This document shows, piece after piece, positions 21,914 to 32,442 of a stretch of DNA of 64,000 bases. Numbering within the stretch: the stretch's first letter is position 1; the number at the start of each line of letters is the position of its first letter. This stretch comes from Porodaedalea pini (taxonomy: Eukaryota; Basidiomycota; Agaricomycetes; Hymenochaetales; Hymenochaetaceae): the NCBI GenBank assembly GCA_002794775.1, contig NBAY01000002.1:682001-746000 (forward strand). The letters are read 5' to 3'. The notes under the pieces were generated by a model, which was not told where the DNA came from, did no database searches, and worked only from the letters and a program-made list of their open reading frames with translations. A program made the translations under genes and the position numbers.

Positions 21914-24090
21914 ATGTCGAGCATGGCGACAACCGACAAGAGCAAGTCCTCAAGCGTCAGCGTATCGTCGAAGGGCGAGTTCTGGTGGGCCAACGCAATT
22001 TTCTTTCTCGGCGTGCACGTTGTCGCATGTGTTGGTGCATTTTACAGACCGTTATGGAGCATGCCTCCCGCGACGGTGCTGTTGGGAGTTGCGGTTTGGC
22101 AGTTGTCGTGCTTTGGGTGAGTCCTCTCTGTCTATAGCCTCGGGTACATTTCTCAAGCATGCACGCAGAGTGACTATTGGATACCACCGTCTGTATTCAC
22201 ATAGAGCGTTCCGTGCTGCACTTGGCGTCAGGGTCGTTCTTGCAACGCTCGGGTCTATGGCGTTTCAAGGTTCAATAAAGGCGTGTAAACTCTTCTGCCT
22301 CTTTAATTCTAAGGGTCACTGACTGACCGGAATTTAGTGGTGGTATGTCTGCATTCATCTCATGAAGCCGCCAGCGTCGTTTAGATGTCTTACGTGTGTA
22401 CAGGTGTCTCAGACATAGATTGCATCATGTTCGTGCTCTTTACGTCCTTGTTTCTGGCTTCTCATGATTTTCCCGCCTACAGAGATTCACGGATGACCCG
22501 GTGCACGATCCGTGAGTTTGTTGTCGCGCCTCCGTCTGTCTAACGTCTTAGAATGATGTCCAGCTATGCTGCGACCCGTGGCCTCTTCTTCTCGCACATG
22601 GGATGGATATTCTTCAAGCCGAAGTATGAGAAGATGAATACTATAAATCGAGACGATCTCGAAAGTGATCCTGGTACGCACTAATACTTCCGCTCTATGC
22701 TGTTAATAATTCTGACCGTGACGTTGAAGTCGTGAGGTTGCAGCACAAATACTACGGCAAGTCAGCCGTTATCTCCAGAGTATTCAACTATTGACTGGTA
22801 TGTTCTTTCCGTTGCTTTTTGCACAGTACCACTCGCCCTTTCCATGGGATTCGTTCTTCCCGCAGCCTTGGGCATGATATGGAACGATCCAAGCGGCGCC
22901 TTTGTGTGGGGAGGTCTCGTGTCGAGGCTCGCTAGTGAGATAGCGCTACTATTTGCATCACTATCGGGTGAAATGCTGATTCTCTCGTCGTCACAACTCA
23001 AGTCTGGCATTGCACTTTCTTGGTGAACTCGTAAGTGGCAAACCGTTGGATAGTCTTAATTTCAAGTCTGATGGCGAACAGCTTAGCCCACTGGGAGGGC
23101 TTACAGCCTTATTCCGACGAAAATACGTCTAGAGGAAACTTGGTGAGTACCTCGAGTTCCTCGGAAGCTAAAAGTTTGTGAGGCAATGTAAATATGATGA
23201 AGGTTATGGCTATTCTTACTTGCGGAGAAGGGAATCATAACTATGTGCGTTTTCAAACATACCGAGTTCCCGCATCTCCCTTCTGACCTATCTACGAATG
23301 AATCTCAGCACGTGAGTTGTTTTAGCTATTCTCTCGAAGTTCTCTCGAGCTTCAACTTTGTTCTTAACTTGACGGTTGCTTTCGCGCTCACTCGAACTTG
23401 AATGCATGCAGCATACATTCCCCCATGATTTCCGCGCGGGTCCGTCATGGATGAATTGGGATCCATCTAAGTGGATTATCCTCGTGCTACACCGGCTTGG
23501 GCTTGCCAAAGGTCTGCGGCGCGCGCGCAACGAGGATATTAAGAGCGCAGAGGCATGGATGCATCTGCACGGCCACTCTTCACATCCGTCATCGGACTCC
23601 GGTTTGCAAACAAGTGATGAATCGACACATCTACAGTCTTCGCCGTCTTCTTCCGAAGTTGAGGATGAGGACTCCGAGTGGGAGGGCCCGGTTTGGGATG
23701 AAAACGCGTTGCGCGAGTATATTGGAGCGCGGCCTGGGCGGTGTGTGGTGCTACTGGATGGGTATGCTGTAGATGTGACGCGGTATCTTGGGGAGCACGT
23801 ACGTCCTTCAATTTACCTATGCGCCCCCTTGATCACTTTCTGACTTGATTGACTTCTCAACTCACCTATCAATGGCACTATAATAGCCTGGAGGCGCTTT
23901 ACTCTTGCGAGAGTACTCTGTACGGGCTCTCGAAGACGACTCCGATTCGAAAGGACAGGAAGGAGGTTCGAAGATGGAGGCGCGGGATCGCGCTCGGGAG
24001 GCGTCGGCTGCATTCCACGGTGGACTCAATAACCACTCGCGTGCGGCGAGGAGGCGAGAAAGGCAGTTGAGGGTTGCGAGGGTCATGTAG
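21914..24090 (+). CDS. OLE1: Delta-9 stearoyl-CoA desaturase with C-terminal cytochrome b5 domain (Ole1 type)
   Basis: Exons 21914..22116, 22169..22280, 22338..22342, 22404..22428, 22483..22511, 22564..22673, 22730..22756, 22827..22934, 23003..23030, 23082..23142, 23203..23244, 23309..23311, 23412..23798 and 23887..24090 give 447 residues. The three histidine boxes of the diiron site are HRLYSH, HRLHHRFTDDPVHDPY and NHNYHHTFPHD. The b5 domain has heme-ligand motifs HPGG and NNHSRAA. The enzyme introduces the first double bond into palmitoyl- and stearoyl-CoA at the ER. Introns after 22280 (GCGTGT) and 22756 (GCAAGT) appear to be GC-AG. Exons 3 (5 nt, W-W codons) and 12 (3 nt, one His) are micro-exons needed for conserved residues. 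The b5 part is short and divergent between its two His motifs. Confidence 0.92.
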
Positions 24091-24292
24091 GACTCAGAAA
24101 CACCTGGAATGTACGCAGTTCCTGTATACAAGAATCGCACAATAGGATATAAGGAGCGAGCGCCAATGGATATTTTTTGTAGATATATAAATGTGGAGGT
24201 TGTCCTCCGGAATGAGGTGCTGTGCTCTCTGGGATCGGCGGACGATGGAAGAAATAAATGTGGATTACAAACCGCTCGTCAAATTCGATATC

Positions 24293-25716
24293 TTAGGCAT
24301 TAAGATATGCCTTCCATTCCCTATCTACAACCTCACGTACCGCACGTACAGCCAGCTCGCTCGTGCGCCACACGCCCCACTCGCCCGCGCCGCCGACGCC
24401 GACGCCCATGCCCATACCCTCCGGGCGGTGGAGCATCCCTCCGCGCTCCCTCCTCTCGTATCAAGAATATTGTCAGTAGCATCAGATTCAGATTCAGATG
24501 ATGACAAGAGACGAAGAGACGAATCCGCCTCCGCTAAGATGCAGCGCGCGGACGGACGGCCCGAGCGGGAGGAGCGCGCGCAGGAGCGGGGCGGCGGTGT
24601 GTGCGTTTATGCCGGCGCCGGGCATTATGCGTATTCTCTCTCGCGCGCGTCTTGTGCGTTTGAGCAGATTGGAGGTGGTTTGAGTTGAGTTTCGGTTTGG
24701 AGGGATGAGCAGAGGAAGATGAGGGAGGGGAGGCCTGTGGGTGCGGAGGGGGCGCCGCCGCTTCGTCAGGTGAGAAGAGGGTGAGCGTTGGGATTGACGG
24801 ATTGACGTTATCTTGAGGGAATACTTACCTGGTGAGGATACGTGCTATGCCTGGGATGCTGCGAAGGGAGGATAAAGCTGCGGATCCGAATTAAGTTTTT
24901 GTGCTCAAAGGGTGCGGAGGAGAAAAGCTACACACCTTCTTGCTGATCAACGACCATATCAAACGCGCGGTGAAAACACACTAGATCATCTCATCTTCAG
25001 GAAAATTCCTCACTCGCGGAATACACAAAGAAAAAGAAAAAGAGGGGGAGAAAAAAAAGGACCTTGCATCCCGTTTCTGACCGCCTCATCCACGAGTGTG
25101 CGCGTCTTCGCAGAGTCGACGGTCCCATCCGCGCATAGGGCGCCGAATACGACACCCGTGATGCCTAGTTCCGCGAAGGCCCTGATGTCTTCGAGCATGG
25201 TGGCGAGCTCCACGGTCGAGTAGAGGAAGTCGCCCGTGCGTGGACGGACCATCGCCTTTGAAATTTTCAGATCCAGATATCCAAATCCAGATTGTAATTT
25301 ACGATTCAGTTGGAAGCTGGAGGAGATGGGGGATTTGGGACGGACCATGAGCTCTATGTGCGCCGGACAGGAATGCTTGACGAGGCGCACGAGCCCGATG
25401 CTCGGGGTGGTCCCGCCGCCGAGCGCGAGGTTGCCGCAGATCTCGAGGCGGTCGGCGCCGCCCCGTACGGCACTTTTTTAAGTTTGATTCCCAAAGTCGA
25501 GAGTCCGGATTGGTTTCCATTCGGTATAGTTGAAGAGATCATTTGGATTTCAAGGAGAATCCGCGAGCCAGCAATATTAATGTTTTGAGCAAGTATTTGT
25601 CAATTTGAGAGGTGTGTGGTGAGAATGCAGACTCGTACTGACGCGAGGGCCGACTCAACAGAGTCGATGCAGACTTCGAGCTTGATTCCAGTCTCAGTAC
25701 TAGGAACGGATTTCAT
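24293..25716 (-). CDS. CutC family protein (copper homeostasis-like TIM barrel)
   Basis: Exons (minus) 25643..25716, 25346..25472, 25063..25255, 24936..24980, 24829..24877, 24521..24734 and 24293..24454; 287 residues as modelled. CutC motifs in order: LEVCIDSVESALAAVRGGAD, RLEICGNLALGGGTTPSIGL, MAMVRPRTGDFLYS, VCFHRAFDM, RIMPGAGINAHT, LHLSGGGF, and a tail MGMGVGVGGAGEWGVWRTSE. CutC was named from copper sensitivity in E. coli; its biochemical role is unsettled. Exon 6 is doubtful: the reading TSGGAPSAPTGLPSL from an acceptor at 24761 looks ancestral but runs into a stop, so a frameshift or unusual splice is possible. Convergent with the desaturase. Confidence 0.82.
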
Positions 25717-25942
25717 ATTTCGTGCTATGATAGTGAGGGTGCGAACTTTGAGTTGCGGAAGCAAAGTGGCTCGTAGTAACGTAATAATTTCTATATTTGT
25801 GGCCTCGCCGTACCCGAAGTTGACTCCCAGACGACCGCTGCCTTACTTTGCCTCCTAACTCCTGAGTGTCACAAGAACGTTGACCTCCAGGCTCCTGCCA
25901 TTTACGCGCACTACACATATGTGATCTTTGCTCTTGGAAGAT

Positions 25943-26820
25943 ATGTATCTTCAAACTGGTGAGGCGATGAACGCGAACACACTGGAGACGTTGCCGCCAG
26001 AAGTCATCCTGCATATCCGTATGTTCCTTTTTATTCGATAGCTCTCTACGCATTGTTAATAACGAGTATCTCGCCACGCGCAGTGTCATACCTCGACCTC
26101 CCCGAACTCGATGCGCTGAGTCGCATATCACCAGTACTGAGGGATCTGGCACAAGACCCGGTGCTACACAGACGCCGCATCCTCATCGTCGCCCCGTCGC
26201 GCGTGCAGCACTCGCTCTTCGCGTACGGCGGCGCGCTGCGGCCCTCCGTCCCTGATCTAGTGCTGCGGGGCGTGCTGCGGGGCCTGGGGATAGAGAGGCG
26301 CTATAGGATGGGCCTGTATTTCAATTCGCGAGAGGTACGCGTCTCTTTTTTTTTTCTCGGTCTAGTCCCTTCCGCAGCACTGACTGAATGTTTCCACGAC
26401 GTTTTCCCCCTTTCGTTTTCACCTTTTTTTTTTTTGGTCGTTACGTTACACCCGTACGCCCGCATATAGTCCGTGAAGCAATACGAGACCTCGAAGCGGC
26501 TGCAGCTCTCGCACGTGCGCCACGTCCTTGCGGCGCACCTGCAGCGCAAGTCGCCGCAGGCGCGCGCGCGCGTGCTGCCCGATGCGGAGGGGTGCTCGCC
26601 GCGGCTCCTGCCCGCGGTGCGGAGCCTGAAGTGGAGCATCCGGAGAGACAAGTTCGCGCGGATGGTGCGCGACCGCGAGGGCGGCGGGGCGAGGGCTCCG
26701 AGCTGGTTCGAGGGGCGGGGCCACGGATTGTGGAAGGAGAACGAGCGGATCCGGCTTGCGATCTGTCCTGGTGTGGGGAAGATTGTGAGGTTCTTTGAGA
26801 GCATTAATATTGGCAAGTGA
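25943..26820 (+). CDS. F-box protein
   Basis: Exons 25943..26018, 26084..26334 and 26470..26820 give 225 residues. The N-terminal F-box reads LPPEVILHILSYLDLPELDALSRISP and continues VLRDLAQDPVLHRRRI, so the protein should bind Skp1 in an SCF ubiquitin ligase. The remainder (RLQLSHVRHVLAAHLQRKS and the terminal AICPGVGKIVRFFESINIGK) is not a known repeat domain. A second in-frame Met at 25967 is an alternative start. Intron 2 contains two long T runs. Substrate unknown. Confidence 0.78.
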
Positions 26821-27687
26821 GCTGATGCTATTGGGTGTATGACTAAGTTGTACGAGGAGATGTATATTTACTTGAGACAGAGAAGATGTTGGGCAATATC
26901 AATGTATCGAGTGTTGGTTGGGAGAAGTTCCGAAAAGCGTAGTCGGGAGCGCGTGCAGGCGAAGAACGCGGCCGGCTTTCGTGATTGGCTGGACCTAGAG
27001 CTGCACTAAATATGCTTCAGTTCATACCCAGCATGATGATGCGGGAGTGTGATACAGATCTGCGAATCAGCATGCGTGCTTCGGGCAAAGTTTGGCAATT
27101 GGGAATGCTTTTGCTGACTTCATTCCGCCTTTGCTTCTCGCGGTGCACCGGACTGGTCCTCTGCATCCTGGAGTGAGCATGCCATTCATCTCGAGCATAC
27201 TCTTATCTCTGACTCTTTAATCTTCGCCTCAGTCTAGTTGGCGCTTCGTGTGAAGACAAGTGAGGCGATTGGCCGGGGCGCCCGACGTTGAAATTGAATA
27301 GCGTTACGCTTAAAGTTTCACAGCGCGTTCTTTCGTTCGAGTCTAGTGCGGGTCTTCTCTGTCATTTCCGACAATGGACGTGCCGTACCCGAGTCCGTCA
27401 GGGCCTCGCGACACGATGGCGATGTGGCTTCAGATCATCGACCCGAGGATCTCACCCAGAACCCTCTCGTCCAAATCGGGCAGCATAAAGCCAAACAAAC
27501 GCCGCCATGTATAAAACCCTGCCGGCGCTCGAATATTATTATATATGACTTCAGTCTGACATTCCTGTAACACCCCCGTTGCACGTTTTGGTCACCTCGC
27601 CGCTGCTGCACCTCTTCCGACCACCACGACCACACGACGTCCCGCTCGTTCTTTTCTTTCCTTCGAAATTATAGGAGCGAGGAGGAC
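26821..27687. other. Intergenic, no gene seen
   Basis: About 870 bp with only short open frames on either strand. Confidence 0.45.
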
Positions 27688-29823
27688 ATGGCCGATGCTA
27701 CTGATGCCGCTGCCGAGGCTGCGCTTGCTGAAGCTCAGCATTTCATCTTTGTGTAAGGCGCTTTGATCTGGCTCGCGTCTATGGCCCACGCTGATCCACC
27801 AGATCTCTCTATTAGAACTCAGGTTTACTTTTGTTGTGAGTACCTCGCGTTCGCCTCTCTCTGCGCCGCGAGTTCGCTGACCGCATATACCCAGGCATGT
27901 GTGAGTGGCACGCACGATAGAGCCCTTCCTACAACGAGCTTCAAGCTTTCTGACTCTCTATCACAGACGCCGTTGTAGTCTGGGACTGGATTGTCAGTCT
28001 TCCCAGGGAGCATAGATTCGTACGTCTCTTTCCACTCCATTGTTAGTGCTTCCACCTTTTGAATTGAGATCGTTCCTTAGATTTGGAAGGTATGTATGAG
28101 GCACAAAACTCAGTCTGCAATTTAGTCTAACTTCGTTATTAGTCGAGCTGGACAGCGGCAAAGTTTTCCTATTTCTTCTGCAGGTATTTGATTGATTTTC
28201 TATTGAATGGCATTGTGACTTCAAATTGACCCTGGTATATGGTGCAGATATTGGGTGCTTCTCGTCATGCCATACATTCTGTATGTCTTCGTCAGCGACC
28301 ACTCTGTGGAGGCTTGCCAGAAGCTATACCGGGTATGTCTTCCTCCACCTTTGCTTCGCATCCTTCTTTTAATTTATCTATTAAAGTCGCCGGTAGCTTT
28401 AGCCATGTGGAATCAGGCAGGAGCGGAAGGTGAGCCCGATCTCGATTAGCCTCCTCCCCAACTATATTCATTGGTACACAATCTCGCAGTCGTGCTTTTG
28501 ATTCGCACGTACGCGTTCTTCAACCGCAGTAAATACCTTCTCGTCGTGCTTTGTGTGGGCCTTTGCGCTGTGCTTGCATATCAGCTTTATGTGGATATTA
28601 GCCAGATGCTTCGTGCGTATCCCCCTCTTACTGTATACATGACACGCTCTGATGCGCTGTTTAGTATTGCCTTTCGTCACTCCGCCTTTTGTAAGAATCT
28701 CAATACGATAGAGATGAGCAAAGTCTAATGTTTCTCTAGGATAAAGGGCCGTGCTTCCCCAGGTCGAAACCTCACTCTGCTCATATCCTTGGTAAGCCGT
28801 TGATTTCTGGCGATTGTATGCATTCACTCTAATGCAACTGCAATAGGATTCTTCGTGAGTGGAAAATTATTGCACACACTATGCTAGTTGAACTTATTGT
28901 CATTAGATGGCTTCTCTGGCTTTTGATGCATCAGTCACGTCAATGACCCTATGGAAAGCCTTCAGGCTCCGCCGCATGTACGGGGCGACAGCCAGTCCTC
29001 TTATCCAGACTTTCATTCGCGAGGGTAAGTCAGACATTTCTACGATTCTCTTTACTCCGCTCACGAATATCGTACGGTGTAGGCATCTTCTACTTCGTCT
29101 TAATCTCGATCGCTAACTTGGTAGGCTTGACACTTACTTTTTGTCTCTTGTACATAATACTTATCTTTTACCAGGTCAATGGCATATTTTACCTCCAGTG
29201 TGTTTATCGTTTATGAACTGTATCCGGAGTCTTCTGACCCCAACAACAGGCCAAGGGCAGTGATGTCTGCTATCAATATTCCGCTGAGCGTCATGTTCGC
29301 GGACGTGCTTGCATGTCGCATGATTCTGGACCTTCGTGAACGAGGCCACGAGATTTCCCAACCTACGACTCAAACGCAGTCGCTGCCGCTTCATGCGAAC
29401 GTTTCTGACGGGACGCAAGCGTCATCCACGATCTACAGTGACCCCTCCTCGCCGATCAAGAGCCCGTCCAGCGCGATGCCGAATCGTCTGCCCTTCTCTT
29501 CGTCTCCTTATAGCGCGAGGGGACGGGGGGTCAGAGGTCTGGTGGGGCAGGACAGGAGCACGCCGGCCAGCGCGCTCACGACGACGATCGACTCTGCCGC
29601 CTTCTCGCAGACGCAGACGGGCGGCGAGCTACAGACGCATGATGAAACCAGCTGCGTCGAGCTGCGCAGCTTTACGCCACGCTTTGACGAGGGCGACTCG
29701 GATGAGAAACCGGAGACGGGACTTGGGCTTGCGACGTATTCGGTGGTGGATATTGCGCCGCAGGATACGTTCCAGGGCCGGGATAATGGTGGTAGGGATC
29801 ATGTGGGGACTACAAGCGTGTGA
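27688..29823 (+). CDS. DUF6533-type seven-helix membrane protein
   Basis: Sixteen proposed exons: 27688..27752, 27823..27835, 27895..27898, 27967..28019, 28081..28089, 28143..28183, 28248..28332, 28387..28429, 28490..28612, 28665..28690, 28740..28791, 28847..28854, 28907..29024, 29083..29120, 29175..29197 and 29250..29823; 424 residues, all phases closing. The DUF6533 signature reads VVVWDWIVSLPREHRFIWK with SYFFCRYWVLL after it. Further membrane helices follow (VVLLIRTYAFF, LWKAFRLRRM, INIPLSVMFADVLACRMILD), then a long polar Ser/Thr-rich cytosolic tail. The family is expanded in basidiomycetes and its function is unknown. Exons 2 and 3 (13 and 4 nt) are the least certain. Confidence 0.8.
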
Positions 29824-32442
29824 TGCTCCTATTACTGCTTCGCAAGATAAAAGCTCGGTATCGTATGAAGGAGAGGTTTTAAATAATGGACCACATTCTT
29901 TTGAATTTCTTCGAATTTTCTCTTCTTTTCGGCACCACTCAGACCGTGCCCCGTTCACCACTTTTACATGCAATACTCCTTCGTCTCCTCCGTTCTCTGC
30001 GAAATCCTTTGTAACACCGGCGTAATCGTATTAATATTGGCTCTACCGGACACATTTTGTCCTTCCTGTCTTTTGTGTACTTTAACATCTGTCATTATCG
30101 ATGCCCTGTGCCTTCCATTATTCCATGTTACAGAAACTTGGATCATTATTGCATTAAATGAAGCGGGGGGATTGGGGGAGAGGGGGAGGACCGAATTGGG
30201 AAACCGCAAATCATATATAGTATAATATACATTGGACTCACACCGCGCGCTTGCAGATCTCACAGATTTATTGTCTTTAAATTTTATTTTCTGCTTCCGG
30301 GCGAGATTCAAATCGACTTGAAGTTGAATGACTCGGAGTTGCATTCATATTCATATTCATATTGCGAGGAAGAGATCGAGATCGAGATCAGGACAAATTA
30401 ATATTAATCTGAGCCTTACACGTTGTTTTAGGTTATCTTACTATTCTTAGAATATAGGATCTTCGGCACGCTCAGTCTATACTATTACTATTAGTATTAC
30501 CAACGCCGAGAGTCGCGCCAAGCATGAAGGAAAGCGGAGAATAGAAGATATGATACTGTATAGACTAGCACTTCCGTGCGTATCCTGCTATGAGATGGGT
30601 GTGTGGCGATACTGGTACTGGTAGTACTGCGGCGCAATTTTTGTACCTCAGGTTGTATTGGAATTCTGATGACTCGGACTCTTGAGGGTCAGTATGCCGG
30701 AAGGTGTAATGCGAGAGGCAATATTAACATTAATGGAGTTGACGGGGACTTCTGGGGTGTTGGACGTGAGGTTTGGAGGTGTAGACGGCAGACACGACAC
30801 ACGCAAACGGTTTGAATCACATTGGCATTCGAAGGGTGTGGATGATTATAGGAAGCTGGAGTTGTTTAGATGACAGGCCTAGGCGGCGACATCCCCGCCG
30901 TATTCAGCAGCATCACGATTCACGATCCACGTATTGTATATGTGTATGTGTTCACAGCTGGACACATGTACAGTCAGTTTCGTAACCCGTATGCATGGAC
31001 GTTTATCTTGCAGCTGCGCAGTGCCCTCGTCCTGTAAAGCCACGACTCGGATCACGTACACAGCAAAGCTCTGTGTGTGCTTGCTGGACTTTCAGTACTA
31101 GTGGAAATTAAAGTGAGATGCGCTCCGAAGAAAAAGCGTGCCCGGAATCTCATTAATTTTAGAGCATCTTTTTTTTTTTTTCCAATCGCGGAAGGCCCCG
31201 CCTGTCGTCGTCGTCGTCACGGTCAGCAAGTCGCGCGTACACGAGTCGTCTTTCCGCGTCGTACGCGTACTTGAAAAGGGGGGGGGGACGGAAATTCAGT
31301 TCTCAGGCCTTCTAAGTTCTAGTTCTACAGCATGTATCTTGGGGGTCGCGTCGCGATTCAGGTGCTTCTCGTTCCCACTCGTATCCCGCGCTAGGATTCG
31401 GCGTTCGGGTCAGTAATGAGTCTAAGACATGAGGATGACGGAAGGGGGGGGGGGGGGAAGTGTAAGTCAGGCGGGCGGTGATATAGAATTTTAGAAGTGA
31501 CGCCGCTGCCACCGCCGCTGTCGCCGCCGCCAGATTATGAGTACTAGTGCTGAGGGACGAGATTCGGCTGTGTGTGTGGTGGCAGTGGGATGACGTTTCG
31601 TCAGACTCGGAGACGCCTGGGTGAGGGCAGTGGCAGTGACTTGACGCTAGTTGGCATCAGGATTTGCACAGACACGAGACAGCGTGATTCGATGAAGAGT
31701 ATGTATGTCGTACATGTACAGGTAGACTGGAGCTCAGCGCTAGAAACCGTCAGAGTTGGCAGTCGATGGACTATTGGTTGGCATACGAGCGAAAGGCAGG
31801 TGTGAGAGAGCTCTTCCGCCGCGAAGCATGAAATAATCTTGGAAGACAGCTACATATTTGAATATCAGCGAGGATGAGGATGCTAAGAATTCGAATTACT
31901 CGTAGGTGCCCTGCCTGATGCATTCATTGCGCTCTGGTCATGCATATGTATCTGTTTTTGTAGGACACCTCTAGTAGATCAGACACCTCTGACTGAGTAG
32001 GCTTTTCCTTGAGCTGAGTACGCCCTCAAGCTGTTTACTGGTAGCGATCTCAGATGCCAGTCGAGATTGACTTGAGTAAACTAAAGGCTGGGTATGCAAG
32101 ATTTGAAGGTTGCGAGTCTCCGTCTGCCTTTTATGTCCTGTGGTCCGTGTGCATAATAAAGTCAAAGCCGTTTTCGATATAGGCAAGAGGATATATAAAG
32201 CCTCGGCGGAAAGTCTCGGCAAACCGGCAATGCTCGGCTATTTTAGTTCACGAGCCGAGCCGACGGCACTGACAGCGCGCGAAACGAACGCGTCGGCGAG
32301 CGCGAAAGGTTCTCGTCATCACCTCCACGAACGTCTGCGGCCCTGCCATCCACTCAAGTCCTGGGCCAGTGGACGTCAGCCTCGGAACGTCTTCGTCACC
32401 AACGTCTTCCACGAAATCACGTAGCGGACAGCGTGCTCACTC
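29824..32442. other. 2.6-kb region without genes
   Basis: No coding gene recognised on either strand. Simple-sequence tracts are present: about 3.5 copies of CATATT at 30339-30361, three copies of GAGATC at 30371-30390, a G run at 31278-31287 and a G tract at 31444-31458. A TATA box for ALG9 lies at 32192-32200. This is the largest gene-free stretch in the window. Confidence 0.5.
32192..32200 (+). promoter_or_regulatory. TATA box of ALG9
   Basis: TATATAAAG about 245 bp upstream of the ATG at 32443. The distance is long, so an additional 5' leader is implied. Confidence 0.4.

Noticed and set aside
21850..22137. Upstream open frame starting at 21850 before the desaturase ATG
   Set aside because: The ATG is only 2 bp past the TATA box, so it is probably upstream of the transcription start.
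8745..24090. A plant-biomass gene cluster (GH6, sugar transporter, reductase)
   Set aside because: The genes are separated by a palmitoyltransferase and a chromatin protein, the reductase is dead, and no shared promoter motif was seen.
30339..30390. CRISPR-like or regulatory array from short repeats
   Set aside because: Only (CATATT) and (GAGATC) microsatellites of three or four units with no spacers; this is a eukaryotic genome.
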